Below are positions 23,635-32,440 of a stretch of DNA of 64,000 bases, one piece after another. The notes under the pieces are model-generated. The model had not been told where the DNA came from, did not search any database, and saw only the letters and a program-made list of their open reading frames with translations. The DNA is from Methylobacterium nodulans ORS 2060 (GTDB lineage: Bacteria; Pseudomonadota; Alphaproteobacteria; Rhizobiales; Beijerinckiaceae). The first letter of the stretch is position 1, and each line of letters starts with the position of its first letter. The position numbers and the translations under genes were made by a program. The stretch is from NCBI RefSeq assembly GCF_000022085.1, contig NC_011894.1:2126001-2190000 (forward strand). Reading direction: 5' to 3'.

Positions 23635-24531
23635 TCATGCCGTTGCGAGAAACGCACCGGGCAGGTGCGACGTGCAGGCCATCACCCAGGTGATCGCCTC
23701 GCGGTCGTATTCGTCACCGGACCGCCACGTTTCGAAAAAGGCGTTCAGCCGCGAAACCCGGTCGGGCCAAGCCGCGGCGGCCTGAAGGCCGACCGAGACA
23801 CCGTAATTGGCAAAGGCGAACTTCGCGGTGCGCAGCGCCGGAGCGCGGCTGAAGTAGCCGGGCGGGTCGACCCACATTCGGTCAAGCGTCGCGAGCGAGC
23901 GCGCCGTCTGCGCCCTTGCCCACGGCTCGTCGGGAAAGAAGTGGGCAAGCCACAGCATCATGCCGAGCCCCAGATCCTGATCGATGTCGAGGCGGCGCCA
24001 ATCCTGCTCGATCAGATCCCGCATCTGGGCGATCTCCGCCGCGAGGGCGTCCTCGTCGAGGAGGCGATAGGACACGTAGCCGCCATAGGCGTCCATGGCA
24101 CCGAACCCGTAACCCGGGTAGGGGCCGCTCAGGTCCTCCTCCGCCTTCCAGAACACACCACGGCCCGGGATCACGAAGGCCGGGTGGATGTCGCGCGCGA
24201 GCGCGATGCCGCGGTTGCGGTACTCCGGTTTGAGATCGCCCAGCCGCGCCAGCGCGAAGAGCCACATGGCAAGATAATGGAAGTACTGCCCGTCCCGATC
24301 CGGAGCCTCCCCGATCCGGACCCCGCGCGGTCGCCCGAGCACGCGCTCAACCTCGCCGACCAGTGTTTCGGCCTCGCGCAGCCAATGCTGGTCGCCGAGT
24401 TCCCGGAACAGGGAGACGTAGAGCACCACCCCGAAGGCATCGGTCCAGAGATAGCGCAGCCCGTTGGGCCAGATCCGCTCGCGGCGCATCCAGTCGAGTT
24501 TGTCGAGAACATAGCCGATGTCGCGAAGCAT
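23635..24531 (-). CDS. Conserved hypothetical, helical-barrel (six-hairpin-like) protein
   Basis: 298 residues from the ATG at 24531, 4 nt after the stop of the PCMT-esterase gene. Repeated helical pairs rich in Trp and Arg (VLDKLDWMRRERIWPNGLRY, YFHYLAMWLFALARLGDLKP, QDLGLGMMLWLAHFFPDEPW, KFAFANYGVSVGLQAAAAWP) suggest an alpha/alpha-toroid like those of glycosidase-type proteins. I see no certain catalytic residues. Tight coupling to the upstream enzyme implies a shared job. No signal peptide, so cytoplasmic. The TTG 15 nt further upstream (24546) is a less likely start because it lies inside the previous gene. Confidence 0.65.
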   Translation of the reverse strand: MLRDIGYVLDKLDWMRRERIWPNGLRYLWTDAFGVVLYVSLFRELGDQHWLREAETLVGEVERVLGRPRGVRIGEAPDRDGQYFHYLAMWLFALARLGDLKPEYRNRGIALARDIHPAFVIPGRGVFWKAEEDLSGPYPGYGFGAMDAYGGYVSYRLLDEDALAAEIAQMRDLIEQDWRRLDIDQDLGLGMMLWLAHFFPDEPWARAQTARSLATLDRMWVDPPGYFSRAPALRTAKFAFANYGVSVGLQAAAAWPDRVSRLNAFFETWRSGDEYDREAITWVMACTSHLPGAFLATA

Positions 24532-24535
24532 CGCG

Positions 24536-26536
24536 CTACAGCCCAAACGGGTAGGTGTCCGGCACGCCGGGCTTGGCGTGTTCGGGTCCGAGCGGGGTCA
24601 CGGCCGCAGTCTCATCGAACCAGACATAGGCATCGAATTGCTGCGGCAGCGATGCATCCGCATAGTGGCTCAACAATTCGGTCTCGGGCCGGTAGATCAC
24701 GCCGATGAACCGCTCCAGCCGTGGTTCCAGCAGCCGGTGGCGAAGGGCATCGTGCTGCCCCTTGCGGAGATCCAGGAGGAAACGCGGCACATTGGAATCG
24801 TGGCAGAGCCGTTCGTAGCTGTCCCGGTGCGAGGGGCGAACCCGCTTGATCTCCATATCGCCATCCCAGTCCGTCGCGGCCGCGACGGAGCCGGTATGGG
24901 TGCCGAAGCCGATCAGCGCGGCCGCGTCGCCGAAGCGCTCACGACAGAGCTGGCCGATGTTCAACTGGCCCCGCACGAAGCCCATATCCGTGTAGCGCGC
25001 ATCGCCGATATGCGAGTTGTGGGCCCAGACGATCGCCTTCGAGCCGGAGCCGCGTGCGTCGAGAACGTGGGTGAGCGTCTCGACCATGTGCGTGTCGCGC
25101 AGGTTCCAGGACTCCGCGCCGCCGTAATACATGATGCGGTAATACCGCTCCGCGGAGGCGATCAGGCGCGCGTTCTGCGCAGCATCGAGGAAGCTGTCGC
25201 GGTCGTCGCTCGCATATTCGAGCTGCTTCGCGAGAAGCTCGCGGCACTGGGCGATCACGGCCTCCTCGCATTTCCGATAGCCGGCCGTCCGCACCGCGCG
25301 ACCATAGGTCGATGGCTCCTTCTGCCAGGGGGTCAGGCAGCCGTAGCGTTCCCGGGCGACCTTGGCGGCCTCGGGATCGACCTTGTCCAGATAGGCCAGC
25401 ACGGCCGCGATGGAGCCGCGCATGTTGTACATATCGAGCCCGTAGAAGCCGACCTGTCTCGTGCGATCGGTCAGGCCGGCATTGCGCGCGCGCATCCAGG
25501 CGGTCAGGTCCGCGATATCGGTGTTGCGCCACATCCAGGTCGGGAAGCGCTGGAACGGCGGCTCCGCAGCCGCGCGCGCGGAGCGGTGCCGGACGTAGCG
25601 GTCGACCGCGGCCGCGTCCGGCCAGTCCGCTTCGACCGCTACGATCGTGTATCCATGCCGCTCGACCAGGGACCGGGTGATGGCCGCCCGCGCCCGATAG
25701 AACTCGGCCGTGCCGTGGCTCGCTTCGCCGAGCAGCACGATCCGCCGGTCGGCGAAGCGCTCGAAGAGGCGCCCGAAGGCTGGATCATCGAGGTCCGGCA
25801 GCGGCTCGGCGGCCTTGGCAATCATCTGCGGCAGGGTCTCTCCCCGCGCCTGTCCCGGAACATGACGGCTCGCGGATCGCCGACCGTCTTCCGACCAGCC
25901 CTGCTCGCCGATCAGCGGGACGAACATGACCGGCCCGAAATCCTCTTCCTCGTAGTCGGTCTCGGAGGTCCGGGTCACCTTGAGCAGGGTTTGTTGGCGC
26001 TCGTCGCTGCCGACCGGAATCACGAGGCGGCCGCCGATCACGAGCTGCTCCTTCAGGGCGCGCGGCGCATCCGGCCCGCTGGCGGCGACCAGAATCGCAT
26101 CGAACGGCGCGGCCTCGGGCCAGCCGCGGGTGCCGTCGCCGACGCGCAGCTCGATATTGCCATAGCCGAGCTTGTCGAAACGCCGTCTGGCCTGCTCGCC
26201 GAGCGAGGGATGGCGCTCGATCGCGTAGACCCGCTCGGCAATGCGGCTGAGGACGGCTGCCGCATAGCCCGAGCCCGCTCCGACCTCCAGCACGCGCTCG
26301 CCCGGCTCCACTTCGGCAAGAGCGATCATCGCGGCGACGATGTAGGGCTGCGAGATCGTCTGCCCCTCGCTGATGGGCAGCGGAATGTCCTCGTAAGCGA
26401 ACTCCTCGAAGCCGGGTTCGACGAAGGCTTCGCGCGGAACTTCGCGCATGGCCGCCAGGACGGCTTTGTCGCGCACGCCACGCGATGCGATCTGCACATC
26501 GACCATGCGGGAGCGAGCATGACTGTAATCGGACAT
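24536..26536 (-). CDS. Fusion: protein-L-isoaspartate O-methyltransferase + erythromycin esterase-like domain
   Basis: 666 residues from the Met at 26536 (MSDYSHARSRMVDVQIASRG). Residues 5-210 are PCMT-like: the MVDVQIASRGVRDKAVLAAM start, FAYEDIPLPISEGQTISQPY, and SAM motif I VLEVGAGSGY at 82-91. Residues about 245-655 are erythromycin-esterase-like (EreA/EreB/SRPBCC-independent family): GEASHGTAEF at 270-279, AVEADWPD near 300, and the His-containing WAHNSHIGDAR. PCMT methylates damaged isoaspartyl residues in proteins. The esterase-like half belongs to a family whose known members open macrolide lactones, but most members have unknown substrates. GGAG lies 8-11 nt before this ATG. The upstream start 45 nt earlier is less likely. 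Confidence 0.9.
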   Translation of the reverse strand: MSDYSHARSRMVDVQIASRGVRDKAVLAAMREVPREAFVEPGFEEFAYEDIPLPISEGQTISQPYIVAAMIALAEVEPGERVLEVGAGSGYAAAVLSRIAERVYAIERHPSLGEQARRRFDKLGYGNIELRVGDGTRGWPEAAPFDAILVAASGPDAPRALKEQLVIGGRLVIPVGSDERQQTLLKVTRTSETDYEEEDFGPVMFVPLIGEQGWSEDGRRSASRHVPGQARGETLPQMIAKAAEPLPDLDDPAFGRLFERFADRRIVLLGEASHGTAEFYRARAAITRSLVERHGYTIVAVEADWPDAAAVDRYVRHRSARAAAEPPFQRFPTWMWRNTDIADLTAWMRARNAGLTDRTRQVGFYGLDMYNMRGSIAAVLAYLDKVDPEAAKVARERYGCLTPWQKEPSTYGRAVRTAGYRKCEEAVIAQCRELLAKQLEYASDDRDSFLDAAQNARLIASAERYYRIMYYGGAESWNLRDTHMVETLTHVLDARGSGSKAIVWAHNSHIGDARYTDMGFVRGQLNIGQLCRERFGDAAALIGFGTHTGSVAAATDWDGDMEIKRVRPSHRDSYERLCHDSNVPRFLLDLRKGQHDALRHRLLEPRLERFIGVIYRPETELLSHYADASLPQQFDAYVWFDETAAVTPLGPEHAKPGVPDTYPFGL

Positions 26537-26609
26537 CACGGCTACTCCGACACCGACTCCTTCAACCCGGAGCCGGATCAATCATCGTGACGGCTGCCGC
26601 ACCTCGGCA

Positions 26610-26786
26610 TCAGCACCAACGCTCAGTCGCTGCAGATGTTCTGCACGCCTCCCTGGAGTTCGAAAGCTGCCGCGCTGCGTGAGGATCGAGCCCCATGATC
26701 ATGGATGGGAGCAAGAAGCCGATCAGTCCGGCGAAGACGATGATCTTGCGTGTCGAGATTGTCGGCACAGGATCGCCCTGACGCAT
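26610..26786 (-). CDS. Small membrane protein (58 residues)
   Basis: MRQGDPVPTISTRKIIVFAG followed by LIGFLLPSMIMGLDPH: one transmembrane helix (about 15-34) after a basic residue pair. GGAGAAG immediately upstream of the ATG at 26786 is a good ribosome binding site. The polar tail ends NSREACRTSAATERWC. The IS5-family element sits just 56 bp upstream of the start and may have cut its promoter. Confidence 0.42.
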   Translation of the reverse strand: MRQGDPVPTISTRKIIVFAGLIGFLLPSMIMGLDPHAARQLSNSREACRTSAATERWC

Positions 26787-26841
26787 CTTCTCCGCCGAGT
26801 GGACGGGGCTTGCCTGAACGCTGCGGCGTGTCTCCCCTTGA

Positions 26842-27765
26842 GAGTCCGTTGGGAAAGGGTCATTTCATAGTGATTGACGCGAGAAGCCGAGTTATAGAGG
26901 CGAAAAGCATAGCCGCCGCCGAGATGTGAAGCAGCGTATCGTAATCCAGCTTGAGACGGCGCGACACCGTGAGAGCGCCGATGCTTTGCTCAATCCGCCA
27001 TCGTTTCGGCAGAAGCACAAAGCCCTTCCCAAATTGCGGCCGTACGACCACTTCCACGACACGGCTCGTGCCAGCCTGAACCGCCTCAATGAAACGGGCC
27101 TTGTACCCACCGTCCACCACGATTGTCTTGATCCAGGGACAGAGACGAACCAAGCGCTTGACGAGCGGGATCCCGCCCTCTTGATCCTGAACGTTGGCCG
27201 GAGTGATCATCACCGCAAGCAGGCGTCCGTCGCTGTCGACCGCCAGATGCCGCTTGCGCCCCAGCACTTGTTTCGCCGCATCGTACCCGCGCTCGCCTTG
27301 CGGGGCGTCACACTTCACCGCCTGGGCATCCACAATCGCCAGCGTTGGACTGGCTTCTTTCCCGGACTTCTCACGATCCCTCATCACGAGATGATGGTTG
27401 ATCCGGTCCATGTGGCCGCCATCGGTGAGCAACCGCCAGTAATCGTAGCAGAGACTGGCGGGCGGCAGATCCTTTGGCATGGCATCCCAGGGAATGCCGT
27501 ACCGCTGCACGTAGCGGATGCCGTTCATGATGTCCCGAATAGGATAGGTCCGGGGCCGCCCGATCCCCTCCGCGACAGGAAGCAGTGGCTCCAGGGTGAG
27601 CCACTCGTCGTTCGTCATATCACTCGGGTATCTCTGGCTGCGACGATCATAGCGCGGCCGATTTGCAGCGGTCCAGACCAAGGAGGGGCCATTCATCCAT
27701 TCGAGACGAGCAGACATGCTCTATCATCCCGCATTTTCTCTTGGCCACCCTTTCCCAACGGACTC
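26842..27765. mobile_element. IS5-family (IS1031-like) insertion sequence, complete
   Basis: 924 bp. Inverted repeats GAGTCCGTTGGGAAAGGGT at the left (26842-26860) and its complement at the right end. The element is flanked by a 3-bp direct repeat TGA (26839-26841 and 27766-27768), matching the TNA target duplication of the IS1031 group. Contains one intact transposase gene. It inserted into non-coding DNA between a small membrane gene and a proline-rich protein gene. Intact ends and target duplication indicate a recent insertion. Confidence 0.9.
26860..27717 (-). CDS. IS5-family transposase
   Basis: 285 residues in a single frame. N-terminal domain DMTNDEWLTLEPLLPV with GRPRTYPIRDIMNGIRYVQR is the DUF4096-type start of IS5 transposases. 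The DDE triad is probably D130 (AIVDAQAVK), D202 (VVDGGYK) and E243 (RWRIEQSIGAL), with the Y-(2)-R-(3)-E-(6)-K-like region around it (FVLLPKRWRIEQSIG). Complete, so the element may be mobile. Confidence 0.92.
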   Translation of the reverse strand: MSARLEWMNGPSLVWTAANRPRYDRRSQRYPSDMTNDEWLTLEPLLPVAEGIGRPRTYPIRDIMNGIRYVQRYGIPWDAMPKDLPPASLCYDYWRLLTDGGHMDRINHHLVMRDREKSGKEASPTLAIVDAQAVKCDAPQGERGYDAAKQVLGRKRHLAVDSDGRLLAVMITPANVQDQEGGIPLVKRLVRLCPWIKTIVVDGGYKARFIEAVQAGTSRVVEVVVRPQFGKGFVLLPKRWRIEQSIGALTVSRRLKLDYDTLLHISAAAMLFASITRLLASITMK

Positions 27766-27850
27766 TGAGTCCTTCAAGGCGTCCACGACCAGAGAGGCGC
27801 GCGCATCAACGCCGGCGTTTCCCCACGCGTTGACTTTGCCGGCAGGTCCC

Positions 27851-28147
27851 TCATGCCCGCGGCGGGTGATGAGCCATCCAAGAGGAATCCGCCGAGCCCC
27901 GGTTGAGCTGATCACGGCGGTTCAGACCGAAACCTGCGATGGGGCCGGAGGGAATTTCCGGAGGAGCCCCGGGCGGGATGCCCACCGGCTCGCCCGGTGA
28001 CGGGATCGTGTCCGGCGTCGGAGGCGGTTGGCCGTCAGGACCGGGCAGCGGCAGCTCTCCGGGTTGCGGCGGGTGCGCCGGCGTTGGTGCTGGATCAGCA
28101 GGACTCGGCCGGGGAGAGGGCTGATCTGGCGCAGGCATGGTCGGCAT
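27851..28147 (-). CDS. Short proline-rich protein
   Basis: 98 residues. The first 70 are about half Pro with Asp, Glu and Gly (PDQPSPRPSPADPAPTPAHP onward), a composition typical of small disordered proteins found in many copies in Methylobacterium. GGGAG lies 9-13 nt before the ATG at 28147. The tail after about residue 70 (GFGLNRRDQLNRGSADSS) is different in composition and may result from a stop-codon loss. No signal peptide. Function unknown. Confidence 0.55.
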   Translation of the reverse strand: MPTMPAPDQPSPRPSPADPAPTPAHPPQPGELPLPGPDGQPPPTPDTIPSPGEPVGIPPGAPPEIPSGPIAGFGLNRRDQLNRGSADSSWMAHHPPRA

Positions 28148-28328
28148 GACGCATCTCCCATTCCCTTGTCGCTGTCAGGCCAATCACACCGATGGACAAC
28201 GGTTCCGGCCCGCATGCGTCAGGGCGCTGATCATGCGTGAAGCTCCGGATGGGACGCACCGCCCGTTCAGGCCGCCGACGATGTGACCCGGTTGGAGGTT
28301 CGACGCCGCTGTCGGGGCAATGCGTTCG

Positions 28329-28526
28329 TTATGGGATCCGCCGCTCGAGATGAGCCAGCGCCTTGGCGACCTGGGCATCGCCGCTGGCTTCTGTGCTCGA
28401 CACGGCCAGCGCGCGCAACCGTCCCTTGAATGCAGCCACGTCCAGCCCGCCAGCCTGCAGCTGCGTGACCAGGGCAGCGAATGCCCGTTCGAGGGCTTCA
28501 AGGCGGGCGATCTCATCCGTCGACAT
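28329..28526 (-). CDS. Small helical protein
   Basis: 65 residues, MSTDEIARLEALERAFAALV followed by a long amphipathic helix to about residue 40 and a second helix (AQVAKALAHLERRIP). GGGAGCC 6-10 nt before the ATG supports the start. Probably a small coiled-coil or dimerising protein. No family is recognised. Confidence 0.55.
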   Translation of the reverse strand: MSTDEIARLEALERAFAALVTQLQAGGLDVAAFKGRLRALAVSSTEASGDAQVAKALAHLERRIP

Positions 28527-28966
28527 GGATGGCTCCCTGGGTTAGGCGCCGTCAGTCTGTCAGGCGCGACGAAGGCGACCAGCCATGATCATGCATGGCA
28601 GCCATTGCTTCGGCTAGACGCTCCGATCCATTCCGGGCGGCGGAATCGATGCGGGGGGTGATACCCGTGCCTGCGGTGTCGTCGCTCATCGACGCAACCC
28701 CGCCACGATGGGCCGGACAATGCTCGAGAGCCGTGGCGGCTCCGGTCGGATCGGCCGATCCGGATCAATCGGGCAGGGCTCTCACGGTCTTGCCGTGTCG
28801 CGCTCTCCGGCGCCGAACCGGCGCCCATTGCGGCGCAGGACGCTCTCGCGCCGCAGGCTCCTGCAAGCGCCTTGTGACTGAGCCCGGCGACGGCCCGCGT
28901 CAGCTCGCTTGCCGCCCCGCGCCACGTCTGATTACTCTGATTGTTTTCAAACAGGAGGAGCGTCCC
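28527..28966. other. 440-bp stretch without a recognised gene
   Basis: Between two divergent small genes. Open frames here are read-through of GC-rich DNA without starts. It must contain the promoters of both neighbours. Confidence 0.35.
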
Positions 28967-29221
28967 ATGTCCAACAGCGACGATCCGCTCTTCGAGATGT
29001 TCCAGACTGAAGCCGGTGGCGGTATTCGCACCGAGTGGCGATGGCGCCTCATCGACAGTGACAAGACAATTCTCGCCGTGTCGCCGCAGGGATGGTTCCG
29101 GAAGGAGGATTGCGAGCAGAGCATCGCGGCGGTGAAGCGTGCGGCTGCTGGACCGATCCAGGAGGAACCTGACGTTGCCAGGATGGATCGTCTGCTCGAT
29201 GAGACCATCGATGAACCGTGA
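28967..29221 (+). CDS. YegP-like (DUF1508-type) small protein
   Basis: 84 residues from the ATG at 28967, with a perfect AGGAGG (28953-28958). The core DPLFEMFQTEAGGGIRTEWR, WRLIDSDKTILAVSPQGWFR and KEDCEQSIAAVKRAA follows the DUF1508 plan (FEIYKD..GEWRWRL...NGEIIA.S.GY.SK..C...I..VK). Family members are small beta-alpha proteins often induced under stress, with unknown molecular function. The protein is single-domain, where some relatives are tandem. Confidence 0.65.
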   Translation: MSNSDDPLFEMFQTEAGGGIRTEWRWRLIDSDKTILAVSPQGWFRKEDCEQSIAAVKRAAAGPIQEEPDVARMDRLLDETIDEP

Positions 29222-29504
29222 TTGCGGGCGGGCTCCCCCGCGCGCCGTGGACGGTACATCCCCCACCCTGGCCGGCAGAGACAAGGCCTGAGGTCGCCAG
29301 CCCGTCAGTCGGCAACGGCGCGGGACAGGCCGTTCCGCGTGTCATCCCTGCGCGGGCGCGGGCCGATCGCTGACATCGCCCCCTGTCCGGAGCGACCGGC
29401 CAGAGCCATGAAGACCGCCTCCGCCGTGGCGCGGGCATCGCCCCTGTCGCGGCGCACGGAGCGTCCGGGCCAGGGCCGGCCAGTGAGGCCCCGGCAGCAT
29501 CCGG

Positions 29505-30407
29505 TCAAGGGTCGCGGCCCGGGGACACGCGCACAGCCCTCGCGAAGCGCCGTGCCTGATCGGCATCCCGGCAGATGAGCCAGAGCGCGTCATGGCCGGA
29601 GAACTGATCGTCGAACATCTCGACCAGCGTGGCCGGCGGAGGAGCCAGATCGGGCCAGCGATAGAGTCTGAAGCCGAGGGCCTCCAGCACCGGCAGCACG
29701 GCCGCGGCATCCCAGAGCATGTGGTTGAGGCATGTGGCATCGAGCCGGCCGAGGGCCATGAGCGCGGCGTCGGCGATCGCGCTGCTCTCACTCCAGGGAA
29801 AAAACCCCTGTTCGTAATCAAGCGTGTATCGCTGTGCGGCGACGGGCAGCCATCCCACGTGGTGCGTGCGCCGCTCCGGCGGCCGGAGCGGCTGCAGCTC
29901 CCCGGTCCGGCGGCCCCCGCGCGTCGGTGCCCAGTAGGCCGCGCCGTCGACCGCCGCGAGGAGCAGGCCGCTTTGGTCTGAGGCGGGAAGCTGCCGGAAC
30001 GGGTCCGCCCGGTCGTCGGCCCAGGCGGGCAGGCTCATGACGCTCGCGCGCGGCCAGCCCCTGCGGCAGGCGGCCACCATCGTGCCCCAGCTCGACAGGC
30101 CGCCGGAATAAGGCTTCGTCCCGTCGATGGGATCGCCCACGAAGGTCCATTCGTCTTCGGCAAGGAGCTGTCTTGCCGCCGCATGGCCAAGAGCATCGAC
30201 CGTCTCTTCCTCGATCAGTCGCGGACCGAAGCGGTCGTGAAGCAGGCGGCTGATGGCGAGATCGGCCTCGGTCAGCGCTTGGCCGAGCCCCGCATCCTTA
30301 TAGGTGACCGCAAGGCCGGCCTCGCGGTGGGCCAGAGCCATGGCGGCAGCCTCCTCGGCGAAGGCCAGCAGGGTGTCGAGGATGGTTGAGCTGGACGGAT
30401 GCGTCAT
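29505..30407 (-). CDS. Inositol-monophosphatase-family phosphatase
   Basis: 300 residues from the Met at 30407 (MTHPSSSTILDTLLAFAEEA); the 66 residues upstream are Ser/Arg-rich and not conserved-looking. Family motifs: TEADLAISRLL at about 46, LIEEE at 64-68, GDPIDGTKPYSGG at 91-103 (metal-binding D92 and D95), and the second motif MLWDAAAVLPVLEALGF near 240. These Mg2+-dependent, Li+-sensitive phosphatases act on inositol phosphates, histidinol phosphate or PAP. The substrate here is not fixed. The position next to glycosyltransferase-type genes would fit a sugar- or polyol-phosphate. Confidence 0.85.
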   Translation of the reverse strand: MTHPSSSTILDTLLAFAEEAAAMALAHREAGLAVTYKDAGLGQALTEADLAISRLLHDRFGPRLIEEETVDALGHAAARQLLAEDEWTFVGDPIDGTKPYSGGLSSWGTMVAACRRGWPRASVMSLPAWADDRADPFRQLPASDQSGLLLAAVDGAAYWAPTRGGRRTGELQPLRPPERRTHHVGWLPVAAQRYTLDYEQGFFPWSESSAIADAALMALGRLDATCLNHMLWDAAAVLPVLEALGFRLYRWPDLAPPPATLVEMFDDQFSGHDALWLICRDADQARRFARAVRVSPGRDP

Positions 30408-30616
30408 CGACGAGAGGTTCCCGATCGAAATCCCGGACTGGAATGCCCCGGCTGCGCCCCGGCGGGTGCGCCCCGAACAGATGATGCCGTCCCGCTCGGC
30501 CCCGATCGACCCGCTCCTCTCATGAGATCGTGCCCACAAAAGATGCGGATCCTTGTTTGCTGACGCCGCTGACGGGGCCGGCGATCGCGAGCGGGAACTG
30601 CCCAACGTGAACCGGT

Positions 30617-32230
30617 TTACGCCTTGCCCAGGGCGCTCCGCATCGACTCGTCGAGCCGCGCCTCGCTTGCCTTGTCTGCGATGTACTTGAGACCGGCGTC
30701 GCTGCAGGCGCGGTTCAGCGCCTCGTCATCGTGAAGCGTGCAGATGGAGCGGGCCAGTTCAGCGGGTGTCGCGGCGACATGGCGGAGCAGCGCCTCCGGA
30801 AGATCGAGCCCTTCAGCCGCAGCCGGGGTGCACACGCAGGGCACGCCCGCCGCCAGACTGTCCAGCACCTTGCCTTTGACGCCGGCCCCATAGGCGAGCG
30901 GAGCAACCGTCACCCGAACGCGATCGAAGATCGTGCTCAGCTCGGGCACATACCCGACGGGATCGACGTTGTGCCGCCGCAGGTTGCGCAGGCTGTCCGG
31001 CATGTTGCTGCCGACCAGCGAACACGGGATCGAGCGACCGAGGGCATCGAGCGCCGGCATGACGGTGTCCACCAGCCAATGCGCGGCATCGACGTTGGGA
31101 CGGTGCCCATAGCCGCCGATGAAGGCGAACCCGCGCCGCCCGGCCCAGGCTACGGCAGTCGGACGCAATGGAAGGCTCCAGGGCACGACGTGAACCTTGC
31201 CGGCCGGCATGTGCCGACGCAGCAATGCGGCCTCGGCCGTCGAATGGGTGATCACCGCATCCGCCTGCCAGGCGGCGGCAAGTTCGGCGAGACGGACATG
31301 CTCGCTCAGGGACAGCAATGCCGGCTGCTGCTCGATCTCCGCCTGCCGCGCGAGGCGCAGGTGGTGGAGGTCGGCGACGCTGTAGACCAGATGCGCGCGC
31401 GGCTGGTTGTCCCGGGCCAGGGCCATGTAGCGGCCCGCCGTGGTGACGCGATGCATGTAGACGAGCGCGAAGGCATCGCGCTGGCGTTTCAGCACTTCCT
31501 CGATCGAGACGTACCACGGGTGCAGGCAGCAGGCGACGCCCTCCGCTTCGAGTGCGCTGCCATCGCCGTGCAGGTTCGCCGGAGCGAAGGTGACGTCGTA
31601 ACCGATCCGCTGCAGTGAATCGATATGCGACAGGATGGCGTTCGAGCCGGCATCGTGATGTCGCAACGGCATCCGTTCGTCGATGACAAGCGCACGAGGC
31701 TTGCCGACATCCCGATTGGTGGCGGTCGCCCCGTCTGCGCTCCCGTTCCATTGATGCGCTCGTCGCCTCCGACGGTCTTCGGCGCCGCTGCTGTAATCAG
31801 CATGACGCTGCCGCAACCTGTCGATCTGATCGGTCAAGAAAGTGAGCCGCCGGACAAAGTCGTCCTCGTCGATGACAGCGGAAAGCAGCTGGGCGATGGC
31901 ATCCTGCGCGGGCTTGTCGAAGGCTGTCGAGGGCTCGAGGGTCTGAGGCGATCGTTCCAGATGGGCGCCATCGCCTTCGCGCCGAACGCCGATGAGATAG
32001 CGCTTCAGTGGCGAGAGCGGGGGGCTGGGCCTGAAGGTGAAGCCGTGGCGGCCGTCCCCGATCGCGGCCTGTTCGAGGTCGGCGCGATAGCCATCGGCGA
32101 GAACGCGGCCGATGACCTGATCGTTGGCGAACACGACGAGGCTGACCGGCGTATCGGGCGCGTCGGTGTCCCAGGCCCATCCGGCGATGCACTCGTGAGA
32201 GGTAAGGTCGAGATGGCTACGAAGCGGCAT
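30617..32230 (-). CDS. Glycosyltransferase (GT4-like) with an N-terminal accessory module
   Basis: 537 residues. Residues 2-95 form a separate beta-rich module (AGWAWDTDAPDTPVSLVVFA, GYRADLEQAAIGDGRHGFTF) that also occurs at the C-terminus of the neighbouring Hint protein. A linker with a DEDDFVRRLTFLTDQIDRLR helix follows. Residues about 170-530 are a glycosyltransferase of the group 1 type: FAPANLHGDGSALEAEGV, ALVYMHRVTTAGRYM, GYGHRPNVDAAHWLVDTVMP, and the C-terminal YGAGVKGKVLDSLAAGVPCV nucleotide-sugar binding region. Probably cytoplasmic and involved in surface glycan synthesis. No strong ribosome binding site at the ATG 32230. Confidence 0.82.
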   Translation of the reverse strand: MPLRSHLDLTSHECIAGWAWDTDAPDTPVSLVVFANDQVIGRVLADGYRADLEQAAIGDGRHGFTFRPSPPLSPLKRYLIGVRREGDGAHLERSPQTLEPSTAFDKPAQDAIAQLLSAVIDEDDFVRRLTFLTDQIDRLRQRHADYSSGAEDRRRRRAHQWNGSADGATATNRDVGKPRALVIDERMPLRHHDAGSNAILSHIDSLQRIGYDVTFAPANLHGDGSALEAEGVACCLHPWYVSIEEVLKRQRDAFALVYMHRVTTAGRYMALARDNQPRAHLVYSVADLHHLRLARQAEIEQQPALLSLSEHVRLAELAAAWQADAVITHSTAEAALLRRHMPAGKVHVVPWSLPLRPTAVAWAGRRGFAFIGGYGHRPNVDAAHWLVDTVMPALDALGRSIPCSLVGSNMPDSLRNLRRHNVDPVGYVPELSTIFDRVRVTVAPLAYGAGVKGKVLDSLAAGVPCVCTPAAAEGLDLPEALLRHVAATPAELARSICTLHDDEALNRACSDAGLKYIADKASEARLDESMRSALGKA

Positions 32231-32297
32231 GGCTCACGCGCAATGGATTGCTCGCGTCTGCTGTAGCCTGCGATGCTGCAGCAGACGCAGGGGTCAT

Positions 32298-32412
32298 CCC
32301 AACGGGCCTGTTCAAGCCCGTTGGTTCCGGTCTCGAATGGCCGCCCAAGCCGCTCCAAGCCTCCGGCTCGGCATCGACCCGTCGAGATGGCCAACGGCCC
32401 GCTGCATCCGCA
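32298..32412. repeat. Dispersed CCAACGGGCC-hairpin repeat, copy 3
   Basis: Hairpin CCAACGGGCCTG / CAAGCCCGTTGG (32,299-32,323) followed by TTCCGGTCTCGAATGG, AAGCC..., GGCTCGGCATCGACCC and ending near AACGGCCCG. It lies between the glycosyltransferase and the Hint protein gene, both transcribed leftward. Confidence 0.75.
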
Positions 32413-32440
32413 TCGCGGGCCGTCGATATCCGGGGCCGCC

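Noticed and set aside
24536..26536. Calling the fusion a macrolide-resistance gene
   Set aside because: The esterase-like family is broad, the fusion is with a repair methyltransferase, and there is no resistance-gene context.
24518..26590. A 690-codon plus-strand frame
   Set aside because: Opposite the PCMT-esterase fusion; composition and lack of motifs show a shadow frame.
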